From IMG/VR virus record IMGVR_UViG_3300049432_000211, positions 1 through 24,481 of that record: DNA of 24,481 nucleotides, one strand, 5' to 3'. The DNA comes from a virus. Positions 13,757-22,270 of the stretch are shown here, piece after piece; position 1 is the stretch's first letter, and every line of letters starts with the position of its first letter. A program made the position numbers and the translations under genes. The notes beneath the pieces were generated by a model. That model saw only the letters and a list, made by a program, of their open reading frames with translations, was not told the DNA's origin and did no database searches.

Positions 13757-14172
13757 TGTTCGCCGCAGTGATCGCCGGGCTCCTTGCCGAGCGGGACATC
13801 GTTGAATTCGACGAGACCGGGGCCACCGGTAACACGTTCATCAATCACCTTCCAGCCAAGCCGGACGTTGCGGTTCGCATCACGGAGCCGCCCGGCAACG
13901 AGGGTGATTTCAAGTTCGCGTACGACCGCCCGAGCCTGCAGGTATGGGTGAGAGGTGACGGCGACCCTCGAACCGCGGAGAACCTCGCGCGTTCGATCTA
14001 CGACTCGTTGCAGGGGATGGCCATGGTCGATGTTGGTGACACACACATCGTCTGGATGCTGGCCCTCACGACACCAGGATCCGTCGGTCACGACGGCAAC
14101 GGTCGCTACGAGTACGTCATCAACTTCAACGCCGAGGTCAAAGCGTTGGTGCCAGGTAACCGTGAGTTGTAA
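13756..14172 (+). CDS. Tail terminator / minor capsid-like protein
   Basis: The 138-residue product has an N-terminal helix (MFAAVIAGLLAERDIVEFDE) and the alpha/beta pattern of tail-terminator proteins: DRPSLQVWVRGDGDPRTAEN, LARSIYDSLQGM and a final strand pair ending YVINFNAEVKALVPG. Tail terminators cap the tail tube and set the interface to the head. It is followed ten bases later by the tail-tube gene, in the usual order. Distinguishing it from other small joining proteins needs a profile search. Confidence 0.75.
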   Translation: MFAAVIAGLLAERDIVEFDETGATGNTFINHLPAKPDVAVRITEPPGNEGDFKFAYDRPSLQVWVRGDGDPRTAENLARSIYDSLQGMAMVDVGDTHIVWMLALTTPGSVGHDGNGRYEYVINFNAEVKALVPGNREL

Positions 14173-14182
14173 GGGAGGGAAC

Positions 14183-14704
14183 GTGGAAACGATCAAGAGG
14201 TTCTTCAGGGAGCGGATCGACTCTCTGCGTATGTGCTTCACCTACCTGGGCGAGCTCGGGGAAGTGCAGAAGACGCTCATACGTCAGTGGACGGTGTCGA
14301 TCAACACAGGCACACTCCTCGTTCCGGTCTGGACCGAGGTCGCCGGCATCGACAACGTTGCCCCGACGCGCAGCAAGGCCAACGCCGACACCGGTGACTT
14401 CTCCTCGGGTGGTTGGGATGAGCACCTCCCGGCCGGCCGTGGTCGCAGTCTCACGTGTTCGGGTCACTACAAGGAGGACCCGGCCACCGGTGCGCGCGAT
14501 GCAGGGCAGGCCGCGTGCGAGGCTCTCGCCGACGAGATCGGTCCAGACGGCGTCGGGCAGTTCCGCTTCGAATCCCCGGGTGGTAACGGGTTCACGTGCA
14601 AGGCGTCGGCCGACATCACCGGTCCCGGTGGTGGCAAGAACGACGCGGCTTCGTGGGGCGTTGTTGTTGACATGACGGGCCCGCCGACCGCGCTGGTTCC
14701 CTAA
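14183..14704 (+). CDS. Major tail (tube) protein with N-terminal extension
   Basis: The recognisable tail-tube part starts at RQWTVSINTGTLL and includes VAGIDNVAPTRSKANADTGD, GWDEHLPAGRGRSLTCSG and a C-terminal GVVVDMTGPPTALVP, typical of lambda gpV-like tube proteins of actinophages. The gene as drawn (173 residues) begins at GTG 14183, close behind a good Shine-Dalgarno sequence (AAGGGAGGG, 14171-14179). It adds a 27-35-residue basic leader, METIKRFFRERIDSLRMCFT. Internal starts at ATG 14231 and GTG 14264 would give the family's usual N-terminus. Because the only strong ribosome site is upstream, the long form is plausible. The protein polymerises into the non-contractile tail tube. Confidence 0.85.
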   Translation: METIKRFFRERIDSLRMCFTYLGELGEVQKTLIRQWTVSINTGTLLVPVWTEVAGIDNVAPTRSKANADTGDFSSGGWDEHLPAGRGRSLTCSGHYKEDPATGARDAGQAACEALADEIGPDGVGQFRFESPGGNGFTCKASADITGPGGGKNDAASWGVVVDMTGPPTALVP

Positions 14705-14707
14705 CCG

Positions 14708-15250
14708 ATGACGAACCGGTTCCGAGACTTCGACGCGTTCTTCGAGGAGAAGGACGGGCCGAAGGAGCCGTTCATGATCCGCTTGTTCGGCAAGGAGTGG
14801 ACGCTTCCCGACGACGCTGCTGCAGACCAGATCCTTCGGCTGCAGCGCGTCCGTTCGTCATCGTTGCAGCTCGCGATCAAGACCAAGGCGGATCTCGCCG
14901 CCACTTTGACCGATGCAGAGGTGGCCGAGTTCAAGGACAGCCTCGGCGGGTTCGACATCAAGAAGGAAGCTCACGAGCTCCTCGGTGAGGACAACGTCAC
15001 AGCGTGGTTGAAGGATCACAAGTTGCCCTACAAGAAGCTCACCTCGATCTTCTGGTGGGCGGTCTCGGTGCACGAAGGATCGGTCTCGGCCAGTGATGGC
15101 CCGGGGGAACCCAAGGCCCCGAAGGGGGCGGCTCAGAAGGCGACGAGAGCCAAGGTGGCCAGAGCGAAGACGGCCCGACGGAAGAAGACCTCGCGCTCTT
15201 CGAGCACTGGTGGGCGATCGAAGCCGACTTCCACCGCGAGTACCGGGTAG
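14708..15250 (+). CDS. Tail assembly chaperone, short (zero-frame) form
   Basis: This 180-residue product lies between the tail tube and tape-measure genes, the position of tail-assembly chaperones. The N-terminal 130 residues are the conserved part (MTNRFRDFDAFFEEKDGPKE, LQRVRSSSLQLAIKTKADL, LTSIFWWAVSVHEG). The last 45 residues are low-complexity and basic (AKVARAKTARRKKTSRSSS), quite unlike a folded domain, because the better coding signal there lies in the -1 frame. The short form and the frameshifted form together chaperone the tape measure during tail assembly. The ATG starts three bases after the previous stop. Confidence 0.85.
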   Translation: MTNRFRDFDAFFEEKDGPKEPFMIRLFGKEWTLPDDAAADQILRLQRVRSSSLQLAIKTKADLAATLTDAEVAEFKDSLGGFDIKKEAHELLGEDNVTAWLKDHKLPYKKLTSIFWWAVSVHEGSVSASDGPGEPKAPKGAAQKATRAKVARAKTARRKKTSRSSSTGGRSKPTSTASTG

Positions 15251-15456
15251 AGCTCGACACCGTTCTGAAACCGCTGTCGAAAGGCGGCAAGACGTGGAGA
15301 TGGTTCGACACCCGACTTCGGGGTCTCAGTGCGGAGTCGATCTGGGTGTTCCTCCTGAGCCGCAAGAAGGAAGAGCCGCAAGTGATTGACGACTACGACG
15401 GCTCGGCCCTGATGAGCGCCGTGGGGCTGACCGTCATCGACGGAGGCAAATCGTGA
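14708..15456 (+). CDS. Tail assembly chaperone, -1 frameshift product
   Basis: The -1 frame is open from 15097 to its stop at 15454-15456. It contains a clearly protein-like segment: LFEHWWAIEADFHREYRVEL, KTWRWFDTRLRGLSAESIWV and DDYDGSALMSAVGL. This matches the second half of frameshifted chaperones in siphophages. A shift near 15103-15109 would join 133 zero-frame residues to 116 residues of this frame, about 249 in all, through an acidic Gly/Ser/Glu-rich linker. There is no start codon with a good ribosome site for the second part alone. Confidence 0.8.
15103..15109 (+). other. Candidate -1 ribosomal slippery site
   Basis: GGGGGAA reads as G GGG GAA in the zero frame. The P-site GGG can re-pair perfectly after a one-base slip; the A-site GAA to GGA match is only partial. 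GGGGGCG (15124-15130) is a second candidate of similar quality. The -1 frame opens only at 15097, after a TGA at 15094, so the slip must occur from about here onwards. Confidence 0.5.
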
Positions 15457-15581
15457 TGCTCGCTGTCGCACTTTCCGGTAGCGCTACGGGGGGCCTTCTA
15501 TCCGAGGCGTTCTCCATGGCGGCCGAGGCCGCAGCGACCGTCGTCGGCGGGCATGTGCCAAGCGATGAGGTGACCCTGTGA
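15453..15581 (+). CDS. Small ORF between chaperone and tape measure
   Basis: A 42-residue frame starts with GTG-ATG (15453/15456), overlapping the chaperone frameshift stop, and runs MMLAVALSGSATGGLLSEAF with an Ala-rich helix (MAAEAAATVV) to a stop overlapping the tape-measure GTG. Overlaps on both sides and GC-rich third positions suggest it is translated, perhaps to couple the tape measure to the chaperone. Function is unknown. Confidence 0.45.
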   Translation: MMLAVALSGSATGGLLSEAFSMAAEAAATVVGGHVPSDEVTL

Positions 15582-17833
15582 AAGTCGGCGAGCTGTTCTG
15601 GGAGCTCGGCCTCGATATGGGGATGTTCGACAAGGAGCTCGACGAGTCCGATCGCAAGGCCCAGTCGGTCAGCTCGGGTGTGGAGCAGACCTTCAAGCGT
15701 GCCGCTCTAGGGATCGCTGCTGCTGCAGGTCTTGGGTTCCATCAGTGGCACGAGGGCTTCGAAGCGATCCGCACCCAAACAGGGGCCGAGGGTGAAGAGC
15801 TCGAGGGCCTCATGGTTGTTCTCCGAAACGTCTCCGGTCAGGTCAAGGCTTCCCTCGGTGACATCGGTCAGGTGCTGGGGTTCGTGCACGTCAAGACTGG
15901 ATTGGTCGGTGACGAGCTCGAAGACCTGACCGTTCGCGCGATCAAACTCGCGGAAGTTACCGGTGGCGACGTCAACGGGACCGTCCGCACCGCGGTAAAG
16001 CTCTTCACCTCCTGGGAGGTCGCGACCAACGACCAAGCGGCTGCGCTCGAGCTTCTCTACGCGGCCTACCAGAAGACCGGTGTGGGCATCGAAGAGATCG
16101 CCGGCAACTCCCTTCGGGCACGCACCCTGCTTCAGGGCCTGGGGATGGACTTCGAGGATTCGATCGCGCTCGCGGCCAAGTTGGGCTCCGCTTTCCCTCA
16201 GGTTTTCGCTGGCCTGCGCATCGCTCTGGCAACGTTGTCGAAGGACCCCTCGGTCAAGAACATCCCCGCCGCATTCCGAGAGATGGTGGAGGAGATCGAC
16301 AACGCCGGTTCATCGGCCTCCGCGAACCGCAAGGCGATCGAACTGTTCGGGTCGCGCGCTGGCCCCTTCCTGGCTACGGCGATCCGTGAGGGCAAGCTAG
16401 AGCTCTCGGACTTTCTAACCGAGCTCCGCAACAGCCACGACACCATCGGCCAGGCACACGACGACGTCCTGACATTGATCGATCGCTTCCGGATGGTTGG
16501 CAAGTACTTCACGGCAGCCGTCGGTCCGGCGCTTCAATGGGGTTCGGCGATCGCCACCATCGCGTCGGGTACGGCTCCTCTCATCCGCGGGGTAACCATG
16601 GCGGCGGGCGCGGTCGGTGGACTGACGCTCTCTTCGATAACCAACAGCACCGCTGTCGTAACGATGGGTGTCGCGTGGCTTGGCCTCGTGGCTATCGCTG
16701 GATCGGTCGCGGCTGCGATCGGAGTGATGACGCTGGCGATCGGTGCAGTCACGCTAGCTGTTGCTGCGGCGGTCATTGGGTTCAAGGTATGGCAGGACAA
16801 TCAGCGAGCGCATCAGGAATCCGTTGACGCATCTAGCAGCCTGCTAAAGGCGTACGCCGTCAACGTCGCCACCGGAACGCATTCCCTCGAGGACTGGCGC
16901 AACCAGATCCGTGCCACGCTCGCGGACGAGAGTCTTTCGATCCAGGAGAAGGCCAAGCTCGCGGCGGAGGCCGACCGTCTCACAGATGCGATCAACGACG
17001 GAACCCTCGCAGCAGAGGGTGAAGAGAAGGCCCAAGAGGGGCTAGCCAAACGTCATAGAGAAGCCGCTTCGGCAGCGCGCGAGCAGTGGACTGCGGAGTT
17101 ACAGCTCGCCGGCGGGATGCTCGGTGTCGAGGCTGCCGCGCTCGGACGTCGTGACGCCATGGATCGTGTCATCGAGGTCCAGACGAAACTGAATCGGCTT
17201 GAGGCCAACGGCAAGGAAGACACGAAGAAGTACGCCGCGACCCAACGTGAGCTGCGCGAGGCGAACCTAGGTGCTCTCCAGGCGGCTCTCGGTCTTGAGG
17301 AATCCGTTCGCTCCTACGTCGAGGAGCTCCGTCACGGCGGGTCCTCACGGAAGGAAGCGATCGACGAGATCCGAGAGTTCGGGCGGCAGACGGGTGTGAG
17401 CCGCGATGAGGTCAACGAGATCATCGGTCGTATCGACTGGTTGAAGGGCCGTCTCAACGAGATCAAGTCACCGCCGCCCATCGACATCAAGATCACGAAT
17501 ATGGACCGCGCGATGGCGATGGTCGACGGGTTCATCGGGGCCCTGGGCGCCATCCCCGGAGCCATCGCGGTGAATGCTCCGGTGCCGAGCGCTTACGCAC
17601 CGAACCACATGATGGGCCCCTCGGCTCCAGCGCGGAGCCCGTTCGCCCCTCGGCCGACGCAAGGGCCACCGTCTCCGCCTCCTCCCACGGTCGGCCCGCG
17701 CACGCCGCGCGGTCGACGAGACGGAGGAAACATCATCATCAACAACGCAGGAGAACCCGTTGACTCGCCGCGCACGATCCGTCGTCTCAAGGACCGCATG
17801 CGCCGCCACGACGTGTTGCTGGGCAACTACTGA
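15578..17833 (+). CDS. Tape measure protein
   Basis: At 751 residues this is the longest gene in the window and follows the chaperones. The N-terminus (MKVGELFWELGLDMGMFDKE, then ASSGVEQTFKR-like helical stretches) matches PhageMin_Tail-type tape measures. Residues about 70-300 are the conserved phage-tail domain (IRTQTGAEGEELEGLMVVLR). Hydrophobic helices at about 310-405 could form the pore made during DNA entry. A long helical section follows (470-620), and the C-terminus has a Pro-rich linker and a NIIINNAG strand. From roughly 0.15 nm per residue the tail would be about 110 nm. No lytic domain is seen. The start is a GTG overlapping the small ORF before it. Confidence 0.93.
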   Translation: MKVGELFWELGLDMGMFDKELDESDRKAQSVSSGVEQTFKRAALGIAAAAGLGFHQWHEGFEAIRTQTGAEGEELEGLMVVLRNVSGQVKASLGDIGQVLGFVHVKTGLVGDELEDLTVRAIKLAEVTGGDVNGTVRTAVKLFTSWEVATNDQAAALELLYAAYQKTGVGIEEIAGNSLRARTLLQGLGMDFEDSIALAAKLGSAFPQVFAGLRIALATLSKDPSVKNIPAAFREMVEEIDNAGSSASANRKAIELFGSRAGPFLATAIREGKLELSDFLTELRNSHDTIGQAHDDVLTLIDRFRMVGKYFTAAVGPALQWGSAIATIASGTAPLIRGVTMAAGAVGGLTLSSITNSTAVVTMGVAWLGLVAIAGSVAAAIGVMTLAIGAVTLAVAAAVIGFKVWQDNQRAHQESVDASSSLLKAYAVNVATGTHSLEDWRNQIRATLADESLSIQEKAKLAAEADRLTDAINDGTLAAEGEEKAQEGLAKRHREAASAAREQWTAELQLAGGMLGVEAAALGRRDAMDRVIEVQTKLNRLEANGKEDTKKYAATQRELREANLGALQAALGLEESVRSYVEELRHGGSSRKEAIDEIREFGRQTGVSRDEVNEIIGRIDWLKGRLNEIKSPPPIDIKITNMDRAMAMVDGFIGALGAIPGAIAVNAPVPSAYAPNHMMGPSAPARSPFAPRPTQGPPSPPPPTVGPRTPRGRRDGGNIIINNAGEPVDSPRTIRRLKDRMRRHDVLLGNY

Positions 17834-19701
17834 TGGACGCCGCGCTCGATCGTCTCCGGATCGTGAAGGAAGACCTCGTGACCGTGGTCCTGAATCTGAA
17901 TGCTCTTCAAGAGGGTGGGGCTAGTGGTTTCCAGGTCAGCATGCTCGACCTCGGCACCCTGCAGATCCCCGGGCCCGCCGACGGCTCCGAGTTCTGGACC
18001 TTCGATATGCCCGCAGATCCGATCGAGTGGGCGATGAGGCTTAAGGCACGTCGAGCTGACAAGGACTACATGGAGCTTCGCTCGATGTTCCGCGACCTCG
18101 GGCTTGCCCTGAAGGACGGCAACTGGATCGAGTTACGCGAGCGCGCGGGCGAGCCCAGCATCTTCTTCAAGTTCCGACCGCTGATGATCCCGAGCTTGTT
18201 GCGCGGCCAAGTAACCATGTGGTCGGTGCTCGACCAGGGTTCCGACGAGATGGAGTCCGAGACCCTCGATCTCCTTCGTGAACCCTTCCTTCGGGAAGCA
18301 CCGGTCGAGCTGCTCGAGGCCGGGGCGATGACCAACGAGGTCGGCATGTTCGCTGCCAAGGTCTTCAACCCCGGGACCATGCCGTCGCCGGCGAAGCTCA
18401 CGGTCGTTGTCCCCGATGTTGCAGCCGAGGGTGTGCAGCTCCGAGTCGCGACCAAGCCTCACGACTCAGAGGCGATCGCGGATGCGCACTTGGCTCTCTA
18501 CAGTGTCGAAGCCGAGGACGGCACCGTGGGCACCAACACGGCGAACGAGATCGATGCCAACGCGTCCGGCGGCAACTTCACGCGCACGACCTATGCAGCC
18601 GTGGGCTACTCGCGCGAGCGCGTTGAAGTGATCGTGGTTCCGCCCACTGCGAATGCGAAGGCTGCTCTGGAGGGCGAGCACGATGTCTACGCGATCGTTC
18701 GAATAACCGAGGCTTCCGAGCAGACCCTTGGTCTCAAGTCGGGCCTTCGTAGCGTGAATCCTCTCGACAACACGCATGACCCCGTGACACTTGATGCGAA
18801 GGATGCCAACTCCGAGATGTGGGTGCCGGTCAGGCTCGGGCGGATCGAATACACCACCAACGCCGATGAGCTGGTGTGGCAACTGTGGGCGCAGTTGGAC
18901 GAACAGCCCGGAGCAGCGGTCCTAGACGTCGACTACTTCGTTCTCATGCCGATCGGGACCAAGGTCATCACTGCTGGCGTGATGGGATGGCGAGCTGGTC
19001 GAGCCGCGGTGGAGCGATACCGCGGCGACGAGCTAGTCACCCCGACGAGTCCCGCGGGATTGACGGCCGGAACGGTGAAGGAGAGCGGCGTTGTTCTTGA
19101 TGCCAATGACGAAGCGGTGGGGACTCAGCCCAACGCCGGTACCCCTTACCCCGCGGGCCGATTGGTGGTCACTGCTCGCGTAACCGTCAAGGATCAGTCT
19201 GGAGATCGCAACGAACTCGGCGTCCTTCGCCTCCGGAACATCACCGACGGAACCACCGATGTTTCTCGCAAGATCTACTCGAAGAAGAACCGCAAGGAGT
19301 GGGAGACCGAGGTCGAGATCGCGTTGAGCACGAACGCGGCCAAGCTCTACCAGGCACAAGTCGAGGCGACCAACATCGATCCGGACGCGAGTCAGAAGAT
19401 CGTGGTCGAAGAGCTCCGCACGCGGTTCGTTCGCGTTGTAGGTGACGGCGACAGCTTCGTACTCGATGCCGATGAACCTAAGAACGACGGTGTCTGGGCA
19501 GACGGGGTAAAGGTTGCCCACCTTCCGGCGATCACGCATCTCACGCTCGAGCCCGGGTGGTCCACGGTCCTCATCCAGATGGGCGAATGGTCCGGGCTCG
19601 CCTATCACTCAGACGTCGACGAGCGTGAGCCACTTGCCAAGATCGTTCAGGAACGGGACTTCGAAGCGACACTCGAAGTGACCCCGATGCATCCGGCATG
19701 A
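17833..19701 (+). CDS. Minor tail protein, distal-tail-like
   Basis: This 622-residue protein comes directly after the tape measure, where distal-tail (Dit-like) proteins are found. Residues 1-165 form a likely Dit-type region (LDLGTLQIPGPADGSEFWTF, then FRFRPLMIPSL-like strands). The remainder is beta-rich with repeated sandwich-like patterns, for example MWVPVRLGRIEYTTNADELV near residue 330, and YPAGRLVVTARVTVKDQSGD near 437, suggesting added carbohydrate-binding-like domains. It starts at the TGATG junction with the tape measure and overlaps the next gene by ATGA. The domain calls are pattern-based. Confidence 0.8.
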   Translation: MDAALDRLRIVKEDLVTVVLNLNALQEGGASGFQVSMLDLGTLQIPGPADGSEFWTFDMPADPIEWAMRLKARRADKDYMELRSMFRDLGLALKDGNWIELRERAGEPSIFFKFRPLMIPSLLRGQVTMWSVLDQGSDEMESETLDLLREPFLREAPVELLEAGAMTNEVGMFAAKVFNPGTMPSPAKLTVVVPDVAAEGVQLRVATKPHDSEAIADAHLALYSVEAEDGTVGTNTANEIDANASGGNFTRTTYAAVGYSRERVEVIVVPPTANAKAALEGEHDVYAIVRITEASEQTLGLKSGLRSVNPLDNTHDPVTLDAKDANSEMWVPVRLGRIEYTTNADELVWQLWAQLDEQPGAAVLDVDYFVLMPIGTKVITAGVMGWRAGRAAVERYRGDELVTPTSPAGLTAGTVKESGVVLDANDEAVGTQPNAGTPYPAGRLVVTARVTVKDQSGDRNELGVLRLRNITDGTTDVSRKIYSKKNRKEWETEVEIALSTNAAKLYQAQVEATNIDPDASQKIVVEELRTRFVRVVGDGDSFVLDADEPKNDGVWADGVKVAHLPAITHLTLEPGWSTVLIQMGEWSGLAYHSDVDEREPLAKIVQERDFEATLEVTPMHPA

Positions 19702-21380
19702 GATCGAAACTCGGGACCGTCGTGCACCAGGTCACCTCGGACGAGGGCACCTGCACATTCCGCGCCACGGAGCATTGGGAGGCGACCGAGATCGCACCCG
19801 GTGGCTATGAAGGGGCGAAGGAAGCGATTCCCGAGAGCATGTATCGGAAGCACCGCGGTGCCTTCAAGCGAGGGGCGGTCTTCCGGTCGTTCCTCGAGCA
19901 GACCGGCGAGTGCATCTTCGGCGGCGAGATCCCCGACGATCCGACCGTTAATGACGGGCGCCTCGACATCGCCGTTGATGGTTGGGCGAAGCGTCTCGAG
20001 CAGAAGGCAGGACGTCTCCTCTACAAGAGCGACGATCTTGGTGAGTGGGTGAAGCACAAAGGGCGGCTCTCAGGCGGACCCCGGAAGTGGGAGGCCGATC
20101 TCGATTCCGACTACTCCCACGGCCCCTTCGCTCTCGACGGTCCCTACCTCGGGTTCAAGCGTCACCACTTCAACATCATCGATGAGGGTGCCTACGGCAC
20201 GGCCGGTTGGCAGGCGGCAAATGTCGAGGGTTACGGGGAAGCCTTCCAGTTCGCGACCCCCGGCTTCAGTGGTCTGACCCGACTCAAGTTCAAGGCTTAC
20301 GGCGTCGGACACAGCTCGTTCTCCGTGAACGGTCGATCGCCCGGATGTCACCTGAAGGTGTGGGCTCTGAGTGACGAGGGAGGCGCCTACCTGATGGATG
20401 TCTTTTGGTACGGCATCAGTGGAGCGGGTGACGGGCTCGAGGTCGACGTGTTGCTCACCGGTCCGTCGATCAACTACGGGTTCCCAGGACCTTCGCACGA
20501 TTGCATGATGATTCGCCTAGAAGTGGGCGACATCTATCAGGGCATCCTCGAAATGTTCGCGAAGTATGGGGTCCCACCCGACGCCGCCTACTCGCCGAAC
20601 GGTGTGGCCAATCAGTACGACTCCTGGACGAACCCGATGCAGCTCGTGGTCTATGACGTTGAGGTCTTCGGGATCTCCACGGATAGCGACATGTCAGTTT
20701 CGGCCGGGGTCCGCGACATCGCCTCGCGCGCGGGGGTCCGGGACTCCCAGGTCACCGAGTTCGGCTTCAACATGCTGCCCCTGGATTTCAGGAACGGTGA
20801 AAGCTACGCCGAGTGCCTCGCTTATCTAGGGATGCTGGTCGGAGCCCGAGCTCTGATGCTCGACACCGGCACTCGCCCGTACCTGGAGTTCGACCGTCCC
20901 TCGAAGAGGGTCTGGACGCCCGATCGACATCAGCGGGTCGACACCTGGGCGCTGCGACGTTATGACCGAGCGAGCTTCCCGTGGCGATCGACGAATGGTC
21001 ACTCGCATGGGTGGACCCAAGTGGTGGCGGAAACACCTTTCGAGAAACCGCGCTCCTATGGGCGAATCCAGATGACCGATCGGTTTCCGTCGGAGGAGCG
21101 TCTAGCAGTGGTGGGAGGCCAGGTCGTGGAGCAACTCGTCAAGCATCGGCTCGGTGGGGATTTCGACATCACCTACGTCACCGATGACGACGGCGCGATC
21201 CGGTCTGGCTACCTAGTTCACGCCGGCGACATGATGAAGAACAAGGAAGGGTCGGGGCGCGGAGCGATCGCACGCAAGACGATGACCATCCGCGGCGTGT
21301 CGGGGCAACTGGAGACCAACCTCCTATCTCTCGATCGCCTGCTCGAGCACGAAGCCAAGCGGATGCAGAGGGCATCGTGA
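19698..21380 (+). CDS. Minor tail protein, tail-hub (Tal-like)
   Basis: The 560-residue protein is the second tail-tip gene. Its N-terminal part (ATEHWEATEIAPGGYEGAKE, then VFRSFLEQTGECIFGGEIPD and DIAVDGWAKRLEQKAGRLLY) follows the beta-barrel pattern of phage hub/baseplate proteins. A beta-sandwich-like insertion lies at about residues 150-260 (ATPGFSGLTRLKFKAYGVGH). The C-terminal half resembles the hub's second lobe (FGFNMLPLDFRNGESYAECL, then VVEQLVKHRLGGDFDITYV). With the preceding protein it likely forms the tail tip that contacts the host. No peptidase or glycosidase signature is visible. Confidence 0.78.
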   Translation: MRSKLGTVVHQVTSDEGTCTFRATEHWEATEIAPGGYEGAKEAIPESMYRKHRGAFKRGAVFRSFLEQTGECIFGGEIPDDPTVNDGRLDIAVDGWAKRLEQKAGRLLYKSDDLGEWVKHKGRLSGGPRKWEADLDSDYSHGPFALDGPYLGFKRHHFNIIDEGAYGTAGWQAANVEGYGEAFQFATPGFSGLTRLKFKAYGVGHSSFSVNGRSPGCHLKVWALSDEGGAYLMDVFWYGISGAGDGLEVDVLLTGPSINYGFPGPSHDCMMIRLEVGDIYQGILEMFAKYGVPPDAAYSPNGVANQYDSWTNPMQLVVYDVEVFGISTDSDMSVSAGVRDIASRAGVRDSQVTEFGFNMLPLDFRNGESYAECLAYLGMLVGARALMLDTGTRPYLEFDRPSKRVWTPDRHQRVDTWALRRYDRASFPWRSTNGHSHGWTQVVAETPFEKPRSYGRIQMTDRFPSEERLAVVGGQVVEQLVKHRLGGDFDITYVTDDDGAIRSGYLVHAGDMMKNKEGSGRGAIARKTMTIRGVSGQLETNLLSLDRLLEHEAKRMQRAS

Positions 21381-21407
21381 TGGGCCGGCAAGAAGGGACG
21401 TGCGGGT

Positions 21408-21827
21408 GTGTCCTTCCTTGAATCGGCCATCGTCGGAGTCACAACAGCCGGGATCACCGGGACCGAGCTCGCTGCTCTTCTCACAGCTCTCACCGGAATT
21501 GCTGCCCTACTTGGCAAGTGGTGGGGTGAGCGCCGAGGTCGACAAGAGAGGCAGGCTGCGGCTGACCTTGAAAAGTCCGTTGCCGTCATCAATGCCTACG
21601 CACAGCTCGTCAAGGATCTTCAGGGTCAGGTGGATTGGCAGGCGAAGGCGCACGGAGCGGATCGTGCTTCCTGGGCGACAGAGAGGGCAGAGCTTCGCGC
21701 GCGCATTGCGAAGTTGGAGAAGCAGGTCAGGGAGCTAAGGGGGCAACTTGAAAGAAGAGGGGAAGACACCGGCGCCCCAAGCGGAATCGGAGATCGACGA
21801 GGACCTACGGGTGCCAAAAGAGACTGA
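21408..21827 (+). CDS. Membrane protein with coiled coil, possible holin-type
   Basis: The 139-residue product has an N-terminal hydrophobic helix at about residues 12-36 (TGTELAALLTALTGIAALLG), then a tryptophan pair and a basic patch (KWWGERRGRQER). A long coiled coil follows (residues 45-118) with a charged tail. One membrane helix plus a coiled coil just before the lysis genes suggests a holin-like or spanin-like role, but a tail-tip or envelope role is equally open. The GTG at 21408 has AGAAGGGA (21391-21398) upstream. The region overlaps the next gene's 5' end. Confidence 0.55.
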   Translation: MSFLESAIVGVTTAGITGTELAALLTALTGIAALLGKWWGERRGRQERQAAADLEKSVAVINAYAQLVKDLQGQVDWQAKAHGADRASWATERAELRARIAKLEKQVRELRGQLERRGEDTGAPSGIGDRRGPTGAKRD

Positions 21828-22266
21828 GCACGCGATCTTCGACACGTTCGTAGCTCGAGCCGATCGCCTTGTGGCGGAGTCCCACCGACTAGCCAACCGG
21901 ATCACCGAGGCCAACCTCACTATCTCGCTCGTGGGACGGAAGTTCCTTGCCTACGCTGGTATCGCGGTGGTGGTGGGGTTCTTCCTTACCGCCACGTACG
22001 TCTCGCAGTGCGCGGTGATGGGGCAGCCGACGTCGGAAGCGAAGGCGACCGTCTGCGATGCTCTCTATCCGTTCCAAGGACACAGTGCGTCGACCACACG
22101 CGATGGGGGACCCGAATGGTGGGCGCCCCTCCCATGGGCGGTGGCGATTGCAGGTGCCACGATCTGGTACCGCCGAGCCGAGAGGTTCGTGCTCCGAGCG
22201 CAGAGACGGCTTCGTCAGGACACCGCTCGGTCGAAGGAAGACCAGGAACGCAAGGGTTACCTCTAG
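21748..22266 (+). CDS. Two-helix membrane protein, possible lysis accessory
   Basis: From TTG 21748 the product has 172 residues with an acidic N-terminus and membrane helices at about 67-87 (FLAYAGIAVVVGFFLTATYV) and 126-142 (APLPWAVAIAGATIWYRRAE). The loop between them contains two cysteines (about 89 and 104) and would lie outside the membrane if both ends stay inside. The C-terminus is basic. TTG has AAGGGGG (21737-21743) as its ribosome site but overlaps the previous gene by 80 bases; GTG 21811, with GAGGA upstream, is the alternative start. It precedes motif copy 4 and the endolysin, so a role in lysis is possible. Confidence 0.55.
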   Translation: MKEEGKTPAPQAESEIDEDLRVPKETEHAIFDTFVARADRLVAESHRLANRITEANLTISLVGRKFLAYAGIAVVVGFFLTATYVSQCAVMGQPTSEAKATVCDALYPFQGHSASTTRDGGPEWWAPLPWAVAIAGATIWYRRAERFVLRAQRRLRQDTARSKEDQERKGYL

Positions 22267-22270
22267 CCTC

